Shown here one piece after another: positions 25,723 to 33,794 of a DNA stretch of 64,000 nucleotides. A program made the translations under genes and the position numbers. Every line of letters begins with the position of its first letter. The stretch's first letter is position 1. The DNA comes from Alphaproteobacteria bacterium (GTDB lineage Bacteria; Pseudomonadota; Alphaproteobacteria; Micropepsales; Micropepsaceae), in NCBI GenBank assembly GCA_947473475.1, contig CANJBZ010000003.1, positions 1 through 64,000 of the forward strand, in the 5' to 3' direction. Under the pieces are notes generated by a model. That model saw only the letters and a program-made list of their open reading frames with translations. It had not been told where the DNA came from and did not search any database.

Positions 25723-26082
25723 ATGACGATGATTTTGCGTTTGTCTGCTGTTGTCTTGGCGCTGTCTGTTTCTTCGGCACTCGCAGCCGAACCGCCGAAG
25801 GGTGACGCCGCCAAAGGGCGCGAGTCCTATTTGACCAAGGGCTGTTCCTATTGCCACGGCACGGTGGGCCAAGGCGGCGGCGGACGCACCGGCGGTTTGC
25901 GCCTTGCCAATATGGACATCGGCTACGAGGCGTTTTTGAATCAGTTGCGCCATCCGGTGAACGAAATGCCGCCCTATGTGCAGAGCGCAATGCCCGATGC
26001 CGAAGTGGCAAACATCCACGCCTACATCAGCAGCCTGCCGCCCCCACCCGACGTGAAATCCATCCCGATTTTGAACCGGTAA
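25723..26082 (+). CDS. periplasmic c-type cytochrome paired with the ThDP enzyme
   Basis: A 119-residue monohaem cytochrome with a signal peptide (ILRLSAVVLALSVSSALA), haem motif CSYCH and a likely distal Met in PVNEMPPYV; the helix VANIHAYISSLPPPP closes the fold. The gene starts 1 bp after the stop of the Tat-exported ThDP enzyme, so the two are almost certainly co-translated. The natural inference is that this cytochrome takes electrons from the ThDP enzyme in the periplasm. No other redox partner is encoded beside them. Confidence 0.88.
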   Translation: MTMILRLSAVVLALSVSSALAAEPPKGDAAKGRESYLTKGCSYCHGTVGQGGGGRTGGLRLANMDIGYEAFLNQLRHPVNEMPPYVQSAMPDAEVANIHAYISSLPPPPDVKSIPILNR

Positions 26083-26089
26083 ATCGGCT

Positions 26090-26335
26090 CCTCCCCTGCG
26101 AAGCGCAGCGTAGCGGAGGAGGGGGACCGCCGTAGGCGGTGGAGGGGGCGACCGTTGCACGAATGCTCGCCAGTGTTTGCACGACGCGAAACTGAGGATG
26201 CTGAAATTAGGCCGAGTGCGCGGCCTCCCCCTCCACCGCAAGCGCCCCCTTCGTCGCGCTGACGCGCGCCACTTCCCCCGTAACAACGGGGGGAGAAAAG
26301 CGGTCCCCCTCCCCCGTAAACGGGGGAGGAATAAA
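26090..26335. repeat. composite palindromic intergenic element
   Basis: Fills the gap between the cytochrome and the convergent ABM gene. The left end (ctcccctgcgaagcgcag ... ggtggagggggcg) and the right end (cctccccctccaccgcaagc ... cccccgtaaacgggggagg) are inverted copies of the family motif, flanking a 65-70 bp core that I cannot match to the other copies. Confidence 0.8.
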
Positions 26336-27040
26336 TCAGCTGACGACTTTGTAGAGGCGCTGGTCGTAGGGCGTGCCGAGCCATTGCAGAATGACTTGGC
26401 GATAGGTCTGCGTGTGGGGCGCGCGGTTGTGCGCGTCGAACGCGGCCATGTTGGCCCATTCTTCGTAGACGCGGAAATGGTTGGCGTGCAGCGGCACTTC
26501 ATCCAGCACATCGAAGCGCACCATGCCGCTGTCTTTGCGGCTGGCCTCGGTCAGCGGCGCGAATGCGTTGATAAGGTTCTGCGTATTGCCGCCCGCCACA
26601 TCGCAATGGCTGATCACGACGACGCTGTTCGGGCTCGGCGCTTTGGGCGGCGCCGCGGAATGTGCCTGGTGAACCCGCAGATCGGTGGGACCGAGCGCGA
26701 TGGGTTTCACTTTGTCGTTCATGGCCTTCATGGCGGCGGCCGAGGCGTGCGTGGATGCCGTGCCGCGGTTCTGCCAGACTTCGCTGAGCACGAAATTATA
26801 GGGCCGGCCGTCTTCCTGCATGATGTCGACGAACATCGCACCGGGTTCACGCCGGGCGGCATCGCGGTATTCTTTCAGCGCGGCCAGTGCGGCGCCTGCG
26901 CCACTCGGAACGACCTCGACATAGGTCATCACATAGGTCGGCCCGTCGATGACGGGTATCGGCTGATTTTGCGCAACCGCGGGGCCAACCATGGCCGCGA
27001 GCAAAGCCGCACACGCAAAGCGCCGGGACAGCGTCTTCAT
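26336..27040 (-). CDS. exported protein with two antibiotic-biosynthesis-monooxygenase (ABM) domains
   Basis: A 234-residue protein with a signal peptide (RRFACAALLAAMVGPAVAQ). It has two ferredoxin-like ABM domains: about residues 35-105 (TYVMTYVEVVPSGAGAALAA ... LSEVWQN) and about 135-230 (VVVISHCDVAGG ... HFRVYEEWANMAAFDAH). It ends in LGTPYDQRLYKVVS, shared with the paralogue upstream. ATG 27040 has AGGAGGT at ideal spacing. ABM proteins include cofactor-independent monooxygenases and haem-degrading enzymes; exported versions are poorly known. It is last in the operon with the second ABM protein and two GlcG/HbpS proteins. Confidence 0.82.
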   Translation of the reverse strand: MKTLSRRFACAALLAAMVGPAVAQNQPIPVIDGPTYVMTYVEVVPSGAGAALAALKEYRDAARREPGAMFVDIMQEDGRPYNFVLSEVWQNRGTASTHASAAAMKAMNDKVKPIALGPTDLRVHQAHSAAPPKAPSPNSVVVISHCDVAGGNTQNLINAFAPLTEASRKDSGMVRFDVLDEVPLHANHFRVYEEWANMAAFDAHNRAPHTQTYRQVILQWLGTPYDQRLYKVVS

Positions 27041-27058
27041 AACAGGCACCTCCTAAAG

Positions 27059-27090
27059 CAAACGGCCGCCTCGTGTCCGGGGCGGCCGTT
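27059..27090 (-). terminator. hairpin between the two ABM genes
   Basis: aacggccgcc-tcgtgtccgg-ggcggccgtt forms a 10-bp perfect stem between the two paralogues. With only a short T-rich tract after it on the minus strand, it could be an attenuator that lowers expression of the last gene, or a true terminator separating the two genes. Confidence 0.6.
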
Positions 27091-27109
27091 CCGATGAAAC
27101 CTCAGTCGC

Positions 27110-27802
27110 TCAATTGACCGGCAGATATTTGCGCTGGTCGTAAGGCGTGCCCAGCATGGGCGCCAGATCGTTGCGGAACGCTTGCGTGTGTGCCGAAAGA
27201 TTGTGCGCATCGAACGCGCGTTCGCTGGCCCAAATCTCGAACAGCCGGAAATGATTTCCCGTGCCCGGCGCCTGACGCAGGATTTGAAATTTCTGCATGC
27301 CGGGATCCTTGGCCGAGCCTTCCGACAGCGGCTTCATGATGTCCAGCAATTGCGGCAGCACGTTCGGCGTCACGTCCAGATGGCTCATGATGAGAATGCT
27401 GTTCGCCGTCGCAGCGCCGCCGCCCGGCGCGATGTAATGGGCGATATGGGTGCGCGCATCCGGCGGTCCGTATTGGATCGGCAGCATTCTCTGAAACAGC
27501 TGGGCGCGGGCGATGGCTTTGGCGTGCGTTTCATACGCGCCCATGTCGCGCCACACTTCGTTGGTGACGAAGCGCGCGGGCGCGCCGGCTTCCTGATACA
27601 CGTCCGCTACCATCATGCCCGGCTCTTTGCGCGCGGCGTCGCGATACTCTTTCAGCATCGCTACGGTGTCCGCGGTGGCGCCCGGTGTGACCTCGTAGAA
27701 GGTGGTGACGTAAATGGCGCCCTGAGCCTCAACGGCATTGGCGGGTTGCGCAAACCCAAGCACCGTGAGGGCGCAGAACAGCAAGCTGAAAAACGCTTTC
27801 AT
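27110..27802 (-). CDS. exported two-domain ABM protein, paralogue of the next gene
   Basis: A 230-residue protein with a signal peptide (KAFFSLLFCALTVLGFAQPANA). ABM domains lie at about 27-105 (IYVTTFYEVTPGATADTVAMLKEYRDAARKEPG) and about 135-225 (LIMSHLDVTPNVLPQLLD ... HFRLFEIWASERAFDAH), ending LGTPYDQRKYLPVN. ATG 27802 is preceded by GGAGAG; the 47 residues upstream in the ORF are read-through of intergenic and neighbouring sequence. It lies 16 bp after the GlcG/HbpS gene. The two ABM genes clearly arose by tandem duplication. Confidence 0.83.
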   Translation of the reverse strand: MKAFFSLLFCALTVLGFAQPANAVEAQGAIYVTTFYEVTPGATADTVAMLKEYRDAARKEPGMMVADVYQEAGAPARFVTNEVWRDMGAYETHAKAIARAQLFQRMLPIQYGPPDARTHIAHYIAPGGGAATANSILIMSHLDVTPNVLPQLLDIMKPLSEGSAKDPGMQKFQILRQAPGTGNHFRLFEIWASERAFDAHNLSAHTQAFRNDLAPMLGTPYDQRKYLPVN

Positions 27803-27818
27803 ATACTCTCTCCAAAAA

Positions 27819-28325
27819 TCAGTTCTGAGCGACGGGGCGTTGCGCCAATTGAGCAGCGGCATCCGCACCGGCCTGTGCGCCCGCGGTATCGCCTTCCTGC
27901 CCGCCACGCGTGCCGGATACACCGACAGCGCCAACCACCTCACTGCCGACCATGATCGGAACGCCGCCGCCCAACGGAATCACCTTGGGCATCTGGCGCT
28001 CGCTCGCGCGGTCCTTGCCCGGCATGGAAACATCGCGCCATTCGATCGACTTCATCTTGAACGTGTTGGCGGTAAACGCCTTGCGCTCCGCCAAGCCGAC
28101 ATTGTGGGGCGCGGCGTTATTGCCTTTCAGCAGCAGCACGACATCGCCATTGGTGTCCACCACGGCCGTCGACGGATCGGAGCCGTCATTCCTGGCGTAG
28201 GCCTGCACGGCCTTTACCGCCGCCATCGCCATTTCGGACGTCAGCTTGGTTTGCGCGTAAGCGGAAGGCGCCGTCAGAAGGGAAGCCGCAGCGGCCGCAA
28301 TGAGAAGATGAGAGAAACGAGACAT
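27819..28325 (-). CDS. exported GlcG/HbpS-family (DUF336) protein
   Basis: A 168-residue protein with a signal peptide (HLLIAAAAASLLTAPSAYA). The family pattern is clear: LTSEMAMAAVKAVQAYA, TAVVDTNGDVVLLLKGNN, ERKAFTANTF, GGGVPIMVGSEVVGAVGVSG and AGAQAGADAAAQ. HbpS of Streptomyces binds haem outside the cell, and GlcG sits in glycolate oxidase loci; neither role can be assigned here from sequence. The start is supported by CCGGAGGA. It is the second gene of the four-gene minus-strand operon. Confidence 0.87.
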   Translation of the reverse strand: MSRFSHLLIAAAAASLLTAPSAYAQTKLTSEMAMAAVKAVQAYARNDGSDPSTAVVDTNGDVVLLLKGNNAAPHNVGLAERKAFTANTFKMKSIEWRDVSMPGKDRASERQMPKVIPLGGGVPIMVGSEVVGAVGVSGTRGGQEGDTAGAQAGADAAAQLAQRPVAQN

Positions 28326-28343
28326 CGAATCCTCCGGATTTTT

Positions 28344-28898
28344 TTAGAGAAGTTGATCGGCAATGGCGTCGGCGCCGGCTTGCGCACACGCTTCATCCGC
28401 CATCGGTCCGCCTTTGGCCCCCGTGACGCCCACGCCGCCAATGGCATCGGCATAGCGCGTGATGGGCACGCCGCCCGGTTCCGTGATCGTATTTTCCAGA
28501 TATTGCTGGCCGTTCAGATCGATCCGCACGCCCTTGTCGTCTTTGGCATCCATCGCCGTGCGTTCCATCCACGTCGAGACATTTTGGCGGAAGGTGCGCG
28601 CGGTATAGGCCTTGCGCCGCGCATTGTCGGCCATCTCCGGCGACGCGCCATCGCCGCGCACCAGGAACCGCGTCATGCCGTTACGATCCACGACCGCGAC
28701 GCTGATGACGGAGTTGTCTTTCTTACAGGCGTCGACAGCACCTTGCGCCACCATCAGCGCCTGCTCGACCGAGATGTCGTTGTTGTTCAGCGATTGCAGC
28801 GTGGAAATCTTCACCATCTGCTGCACAAGGCCGTAGCCTGTGCCCACCGCAAAAGCGCCAAGCGCCACCAGGGCAACGCTCCTCACCAATTTTTCCAT
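28344..28898 (-). CDS. membrane-anchored or exported GlcG/HbpS-family protein
   Basis: A 184-residue paralogue of the next gene. It has an N-terminal hydrophobic segment (SVALVALGAFAVGTGYGLV) without an obvious cleavage site, so it may stay anchored. The core shows ISVEQALMVAQGAVDACKK, VAVVDRNGMTRFLVRGDGA, ARRKAYTARTF, GGVPITRYADAIGGVGVTGA and CAQAGADAIADQLL. GGGAGG precedes the ATG. It leads the operon of two HbpS-like and two ABM proteins. Confidence 0.85.
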   Translation of the reverse strand: MEKLVRSVALVALGAFAVGTGYGLVQQMVKISTLQSLNNNDISVEQALMVAQGAVDACKKDNSVISVAVVDRNGMTRFLVRGDGASPEMADNARRKAYTARTFRQNVSTWMERTAMDAKDDKGVRIDLNGQQYLENTITEPGGVPITRYADAIGGVGVTGAKGGPMADEACAQAGADAIADQLL

Positions 28899-28959
28899 GG
28901 ATATGCCTCCCGCAGAGCTTTTTGCTCTGACTTCCCCAGAGGCAAGTTTAGGCCAGACG

Positions 28960-29850
28960 CTATCTGGCGTCGAGGGTCTCGGCCTGTTTGTGGACCAGCG
29001 CGGACTTCATCTTTGCCTGAAGCTTTTCAAAGGCGCGGACCTCGATCTGGCGCACCCGCTCGCGGCTGATGTCGTATTTGACCGACAGGTCCTCCAGCGT
29101 CATCGGCTCGTCGCGCAGGCGCCGGGCTTGCAGGATGTCGCGCTCGCGGGGGGTAAGCTCCTCCAGAACGGTAGACAGCAGGGTCCGGCGCGCCTCCAGC
29201 TCTTCGGTTTCGGCGAATTGCGTTTCCTGGTCTACCGCATCGTCGGCCAGCCAATCCTGCCATTCGGAATCCGATTCGCCGCCCAGAGGGGCGTTGAGGG
29301 ACGAATCCGGGGAGGCGAGGCGGCGGTTCATGTTAACCACTTCCTCCTCGGGCACGCCTAAGCGCGTCGCGATAGCGCTGACGTGCTCGGGCCTGAGGTC
29401 GCCCTCTTCCAGCGCCTCGATCTGGCCTTTGACGCGGCGAAGATTGAAAAACAGCTTCTTCTGCGCCGCCGTGGTTCCGAGCTTCACAAGGCTCCACGAG
29501 CGCAGGATGTATTCCTGGATCGACGCCCTGATCCACCACATCGCATAGGTGGCGAGGCGGAACCCGCGCTCCGGCTCAAACCGTTTGACCGCCTGCATCA
29601 GGCCGATATTGCCCTCGGCGATGACTTCGTTGATCGGCAGACCATAGCCGCGATAGCCCATGGCGATTTTCGCCACCAGCCGCAAATGGCTGGTGACCAG
29701 TCGATGAGCCGCATCGGTGTCTTCATGCTCGCGCCAGCGTTTGGCGAGCATGTATTCTTCCTGCGGATCGAGCAGCGGAAACTTCCGAATCTCGGACAGA
29801 TAGCGAGACAGACCGCCCTCGCCCAGGGCTGGAAGTGCTCTCGTAGCCAT
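28960..29850 (-). CDS. rpoH: heat-shock sigma factor RpoH (sigma-32 type)
   Basis: A 296-residue alternative sigma factor. Region 2 reads LRLVAKIAMGYRGYGLPINEVIAEGNIGLMQAVKRFEPERGFRLATYAMWWIRASIQEYI. It is followed by AAQKKLFFNLRR, the Q-(R/K)-(K/R)-L-F-F-N-L-R box diagnostic of RpoH. Region 4 holds LTPRERDILQARRL and the helix-turn-helix DISRERVRQIEVRAF. ATG 29850 with AGGGGAT ahead of it is chosen over 29895. It is divergent from nothing and likely monocistronic. It directs transcription of chaperone and protease genes. Confidence 0.95.
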   Translation of the reverse strand: MATRALPALGEGGLSRYLSEIRKFPLLDPQEEYMLAKRWREHEDTDAAHRLVTSHLRLVAKIAMGYRGYGLPINEVIAEGNIGLMQAVKRFEPERGFRLATYAMWWIRASIQEYILRSWSLVKLGTTAAQKKLFFNLRRVKGQIEALEEGDLRPEHVSAIATRLGVPEEEVVNMNRRLASPDSSLNAPLGGESDSEWQDWLADDAVDQETQFAETEELEARRTLLSTVLEELTPRERDILQARRLRDEPMTLEDLSVKYDISRERVRQIEVRAFEKLQAKMKSALVHKQAETLDAR

Positions 29851-29989
29851 TTTAAATCCCCTCAAAGCGCGGTAGCGGCAATGCGCATGGCGCATATTGC
29901 CGAAGTGCTAACGCTCGCTTGCTTAAGAATATCCCCTATTCTGGCGGAATGTGGGCACGGGGGGGGCTACTTACAACCCTTTCGCCGAT

Positions 29990-31009
29990 TTAACCTCGGG
30001 CCGGGCTCAAGCTTCGCAAAGACGTGACCAGTCCCGCGAAATCCTCGGGCCAAGCGGACTCAAAGCGCATTGTGGTTTGCTTTGTCGGGTGAAAAAAACC
30101 AAGCAATCCAGCGTGTAGCGCCTGCCGGGGGAAATTTGTCGCCGCTTCATAGGCAGCCACTTCCTCCGGCGTTTTGGCCCGCGGGGCGGCGCGGCTTCGG
30201 CCGTAGGTCGAATCCCCGATCAGGGGATGGCCGATATGGGCCAAGTGTACGCGGATTTGATGGGTGCGGCCGGTCTCCAGCCGGCATTCGACCAGGGCGG
30301 CGAAGGGTTTTTCGCCCGTCCCGAAATGTTCCAGCATGCGGTAGCGGGTGCGCGCGGGTTTGCCCTGTCCGCGCAGAACCGCCATGCGCTTGCGGTCAAA
30401 GGGATTGCGCCCGAGATTGCCTTCGACCAGCCCTTCCCCGGCGCGCGGCGCGCCCCAAACCACCGCGTTGTAGGCCCGCTCCACGGAATGTGCCGCGAAT
30501 TGCTTGGCCAGACTGCGCATCGCCCGTTCCGTCTTGGCCGCAACCAGCAGCCCGCTGGTGTCCTTATCCAGCCGGTGGACGATGCCCGGACGCGCCACGC
30601 CGCCGATGCCCGGCAGATCGCCGCCGCAATGCGCCAGCAGCGCGTTGACCAGCGTGCCATCGAGATTGCCGGCGGCCGGATGCACCACCAGCCCCACGGG
30701 CTTGTCGATGACGATTAAATCCGTGTCCTCGTAGACAATAACGAGTGGAATATTCTGCGCCTGCGGCTCCGCCGGTGTCGGTGGCGGAATGACGACGATC
30801 ACCGCGTCCTCAGGTTTGACCCGCTTGTTGGGGTCTTTTATCGTCTGGCCGCCGAGCGTAACGGCGCCTGTCGTAATCAACCCTTGCAGGCGTGAGCGCG
30901 AAAGCTCAGGACAACTGACCGCCAGAAAATGGTCCAGCCGCCAGCCTTTGTGCGCCTCGGCCGCTGAAAACTCACAGGTTCTTCCGTTGACGGATAAGAT
31001 GTCGGCCAT
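29990..31009 (-). CDS. rluD: 23S rRNA pseudouridine synthase, RluA/RluD family
   Basis: A 339-residue enzyme. The N-terminal S4 RNA-binding domain (about residues 22-70: WRLDHFLAVSCPELSRSRLQGLITTGAV) is followed by the synthase domain with ARPGIVHRLDKDTSGLLVAAKT, where Asp148 is the catalytic aspartate, and RTHQIRVHLAHIGHPLIGDSTYG. This order matches RluD, which modifies helix 69 of 23S rRNA. Its start codon overlaps a divergent small gene within the CCATGG palindrome. Confidence 0.92.
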   Translation of the reverse strand: MADILSVNGRTCEFSAAEAHKGWRLDHFLAVSCPELSRSRLQGLITTGAVTLGGQTIKDPNKRVKPEDAVIVVIPPPTPAEPQAQNIPLVIVYEDTDLIVIDKPVGLVVHPAAGNLDGTLVNALLAHCGGDLPGIGGVARPGIVHRLDKDTSGLLVAAKTERAMRSLAKQFAAHSVERAYNAVVWGAPRAGEGLVEGNLGRNPFDRKRMAVLRGQGKPARTRYRMLEHFGTGEKPFAALVECRLETGRTHQIRVHLAHIGHPLIGDSTYGRSRAAPRAKTPEEVAAYEAATNFPRQALHAGLLGFFHPTKQTTMRFESAWPEDFAGLVTSLRSLSPARG

Positions 31010-31322
31010 GGTCCCAAGCGATGTAAAAGCGGCGCCAAGCTATCGTGGCATGCTGGCGGTCGTCATCATCTTAGGCGTTCTCATCGTCGTTGGGGTGATT
31101 GCTTTGATCACAACGGCGGTTTTGCGCGCCGGAAACCGCGCTCCCGCAAACGCGATATATGCGGCAAGCGTCGCTGCCCCCGGCGAGCGCATCGAATCCA
31201 CCCAGCTTGACGGAAACCGCATTTTGCTGCGGCTTTCCGGGCCTAACGGCGAGGAACTCGTCGTGCTGGACGCCGCTTCTGGGCGCACCATCGGCCGGAT
31301 TGCGGTCGCCACCCGGCCGTGA
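31008..31322 (+). CDS. single-pass membrane protein beside rluD (DUF6476-like)
   Basis: A 104-residue protein with one N-terminal membrane helix (YRGMLAVVIILGVLIVVGVIALITTAVL) and a small beta-rich domain (STQLDGNRILLRLSGPNGEELVVLDAASGRTIGRI). The ATG at 31008 overlaps the rluD ATG head to head; ATG 30999 in the same frame is an alternative. A small membrane protein next to rluD is a conserved arrangement in alphaproteobacteria; the DUF number is from memory. Its stop overlaps the start of the JAMM gene. Confidence 0.78.
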   Translation: MVPSDVKAAPSYRGMLAVVIILGVLIVVGVIALITTAVLRAGNRAPANAIYAASVAAPGERIESTQLDGNRILLRLSGPNGEELVVLDAASGRTIGRIAVATRP

Positions 31323-31747
31323 AGACACCGGCTCTTGTTCTGCCCGACGAATTGGCCGCGCAGGTGCTTTTGGCCGCCGCCCGTGCCTATCCCAACGAAT
31401 GCTGCGGGCTGATCGAGGGAACCGAGGCTGGCCAAGGCTGGATCGCCACGGCCGTGCACGAGGCCGCAAACATCGCCGACAACCCGGCCCGCCACTTCCT
31501 GATCGACCCGCAAGCGCAGTTCGATCTGCTTCGGGCCATGCGCGGGCAAGACACGCAGATCATCGGCTGCTTCCATTCGCACCCCGATGGCGAGCCCGCC
31601 CCGTCGGCAACCGACCGCGCCGAAGCCTACGAGCCCGGCTTTCTCTATGTGATTGCGGGCGGATCGGCGGAAATAGGCCTCAGCTTGCGCGCCTACCGCT
31701 TCGACGGCCCCTCCGGGTTCACCCCGCTCGAGCTGCTCGAAGCCTGA
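31319..31747 (+). CDS. Mov34/MPN/PAD-1 family JAMM metallopeptidase
   Basis: A 142-residue stand-alone JAMM domain. The zinc motif HSHPDGEPAPSATD fits HxHx(10)D exactly, and NECCGLIEG carries the upstream catalytic Glu. Bacterial JAMM proteins cleave small C-terminal extensions, for example from ThiS/MoaD-like sulfur carriers, or isopeptide bonds. It starts at a GTG overlapping the stop of the membrane protein by 4 nt, so the two are translationally coupled. The substrate here is unknown. Confidence 0.87.
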   Translation: MKTPALVLPDELAAQVLLAAARAYPNECCGLIEGTEAGQGWIATAVHEAANIADNPARHFLIDPQAQFDLLRAMRGQDTQIIGCFHSHPDGEPAPSATDRAEAYEPGFLYVIAGGSAEIGLSLRAYRFDGPSGFTPLELLEA

Positions 31748-31823
31748 GCGTCACTCCCGCTTTACGGTGATACTCGCCTTGATCCCTGACGCCGTGCGAC
31801 CGTATAAGCGCCCCCTGGCCACT

Positions 31824-31899
31824 GCTCCCTTCGTCTAGCGGCCCAGGACGTCGCCCTCTCACGGCGAAAACAGGGGTTCGATTCCCCTAGGGAGCGCCA
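31824..31899 (+). tRNA. tRNA-Glu (anticodon CTC), CCA encoded
   Basis: The acceptor arms gctccct / agggagc pair perfectly, the T arm is aggggttcgattcccct, the anticodon loop reads ctctcac (CTC), and CCA is encoded at 31897-31899 after the discriminator G. Its length of 76 nt is normal. It lies alone between the JAMM gene and a convergent lipoprotein gene. Confidence 0.95.
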
Positions 31900-31912
31900 G
31901 CCGCTGGGCGGG

Positions 31913-32950
31913 CTATTTGTATAGCGTGTCGAAAAAGCCTTCGTGGTCGATCTCAGCCATGATGCTGTCGTCGTAGAAATCTTCCGGCTTGTAGCGGCGC
32001 ATTTCGTGGGAGTCGTACAGCTCCATCGTCTTGGCGATGCCCTCATGGCAGGCATAGGGTTTCTTCGGCAGCCAGGCGCCCCGTGCATACAGGGTCTTCA
32101 GGAATTCCCGGTCGGAAATGCCGTACCACTTCTCCATCGCTTGAAGCGCGATTTCCGGCTGCTTGAAATAAACAGCGGTCCCTTCCGCGATTGCCTTCAT
32201 GAAGCGGCGCGCGGTTTCACGGTGGGCGGGATCCTTCAGCCAGGCCGCTTCCACATTGATGCTGTTACCCGCGATAAACGCGTGCCAATCGGCGGTATCC
32301 GCCAGAATCGGCAGACCCGCTTTCAGCGCGCGCGCATAGGTGTCTTCATACGCCACCATCGCATCCACCGAGCCGTCGAGCAGCGGGTCGATGTCCGACA
32401 CCTCGCCGACGATCGAAACATCCCGCACCGGGTCCCAGCCCATGCGTTGGGCGAGCAGCAGCGCATGAAATCCCGATGTGGTGTAGGCGGCGGTGACGCC
32501 GATGCGCTTGCCCTTAAGTTCGTCCAAACTCGCGATGCCTTTGCGGCCGATAATGTGCGCGCGTACATCGCAATCGGTGCCGCCGATCGCCACACGCCGC
32601 CTTACGCCGGCGTTCTGACTAAGCCGCACCATGGCTGGTGTGGTGCCATCGACGAAAATATCAGGCCGCTTTGGCGTGCCGATACCGGTCTTCCGCCACA
32701 GCCTTGTCAGAGGATCGGCATACACGGCTTCGGAATGCGTGCCATAGGGCGCCATCCATAGTTCGACATCGAGCCCGTACTTGGCAAAGAGGCCTTGGTC
32801 GTAGGCGATGAGGACCGGAAGCTTTGTGATGGAGAGCGCCGGCGCCCGCACGATGACCTTTTGGGCATCACGCTGCCCACACGACAGCATCGCGGCAGAC
32901 AAGAACAATAAAGCCGAAAGTCTGACGAGAGCACGTTTCACGAAGACCAC
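31913..32950 (-). CDS. solute-binding lipoprotein of ABC transporter (NMT1/SsuA type)
   Basis: A 345-residue periplasmic-binding protein. A lipobox LSAAMLSCGQ gives a predicted lipoprotein at Cys24. The fold signatures are SITKLPVLIAYDQGLFAKYGLDVEL, LKGKRIGVTAAYTTSGFHALLLAQRMGWDP and LLDGSVDAMVAYEDTYARAL, as in taurine, nitrate or thiamine-precursor binding proteins. No permease or ATPase lies beside it, so it is an orphan component or serves a transporter elsewhere. Confidence 0.83.
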   Translation of the reverse strand: MVFVKRALVRLSALLFLSAAMLSCGQRDAQKVIVRAPALSITKLPVLIAYDQGLFAKYGLDVELWMAPYGTHSEAVYADPLTRLWRKTGIGTPKRPDIFVDGTTPAMVRLSQNAGVRRRVAIGGTDCDVRAHIIGRKGIASLDELKGKRIGVTAAYTTSGFHALLLAQRMGWDPVRDVSIVGEVSDIDPLLDGSVDAMVAYEDTYARALKAGLPILADTADWHAFIAGNSINVEAAWLKDPAHRETARRFMKAIAEGTAVYFKQPEIALQAMEKWYGISDREFLKTLYARGAWLPKKPYACHEGIAKTMELYDSHEMRRYKPEDFYDDSIMAEIDHEGFFDTLYK

Positions 32951-33085
32951 CGGATTGAATTCTTCGCGTCCGCAGATTGTCTTCTGTGCGGGCTGCGGAC
33001 AGCGTCAATCCTTGTTCCATGCAGCGGCAGCGGTCAATCGCGGAGCATGCAGTGTGGTTAACTGCTGGGCCGTTCGCCGTGGGGC

Positions 33086-33625
33086 TTACGACAGCCAGAT
33101 CAGCAAGCCATTTCGCTTTCCCGCGACTGCATCGACGTAATCGCGCAAGTCTTCGAGGCTGACCGCCACGTCCTCACGCAACGCGGCCTCCTCCCGCTCG
33201 CCGATATGCGCCCCTCTTGGAACTGCGTAAACACCGGCGCGCCGCATCTCCGCCAGATCGAGCCGGGGCTGCAAATTGTATAGGCTCAGGAATGCGGCAA
33301 ACGCTCGCGTCGGATCGACATCGTGCAAACGCGGTGGGCCATATCCCAAATCCTCGCCCAACTCCTCGCCCGCGATGAGTGCATCGGAAGGCGGAGCACC
33401 GGGGCCGACGTCGCCGGTGAACAGGTAATGCAGAATGTGCCAGGTCTTCTGCAGATCGAACACCGGCCCGATGGGACCCAGGGCGCTCGATAGGCCGGGC
33501 GCGCCGTCCGGTCCCATGTGCGCCGTATCGGCATGGGTGGCGAGATAACTCGCCAATGCCGGTGTACGCCGAATGGCGGCGATCTGTGCGGGCGTAATGC
33601 CCAGCACACTGCAAATCATGCTCAT
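33086..33625 (-). CDS. DUF1877 (YfbM-like) protein
   Basis: A 179-residue cytoplasmic protein. The opening MSMICSVLGITPAQIAAI and the DLQKTWHILHYLFTGD motif match the DUF1877/YfbM family, whose function is unknown. ATG 33625 with AGGGGGA ahead is chosen; the track's longer start at 33844 runs over the divergent MBL gene. It is probably monocistronic. Confidence 0.85.
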   Translation of the reverse strand: MSMICSVLGITPAQIAAIRRTPALASYLATHADTAHMGPDGAPGLSSALGPIGPVFDLQKTWHILHYLFTGDVGPGAPPSDALIAGEELGEDLGYGPPRLHDVDPTRAFAAFLSLYNLQPRLDLAEMRRAGVYAVPRGAHIGEREEAALREDVAVSLEDLRDYVDAVAGKRNGLLIWLS

Positions 33626-33794
33626 ATGCGTCCCCCTGAGCTCGTCCGGGACACATGCCCCGGCGATCGAACTCACCCAAGGAACCCTGGCCGCGTTGAT
33701 GTATTTTGCATTGCCGCAGCGCAAAGACTTTGCCGCAAGCTCTACGCATCGGCAGGCGGCAGGTGTAGATTTGTCCGCAAAACGGGAGGGAATA

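Noticed and set aside
26177-27097. 306-aa plus-strand ORF over the ABM gene and repeat
   Set aside because: Shadow of the ABM protein extended through the palindromic element.
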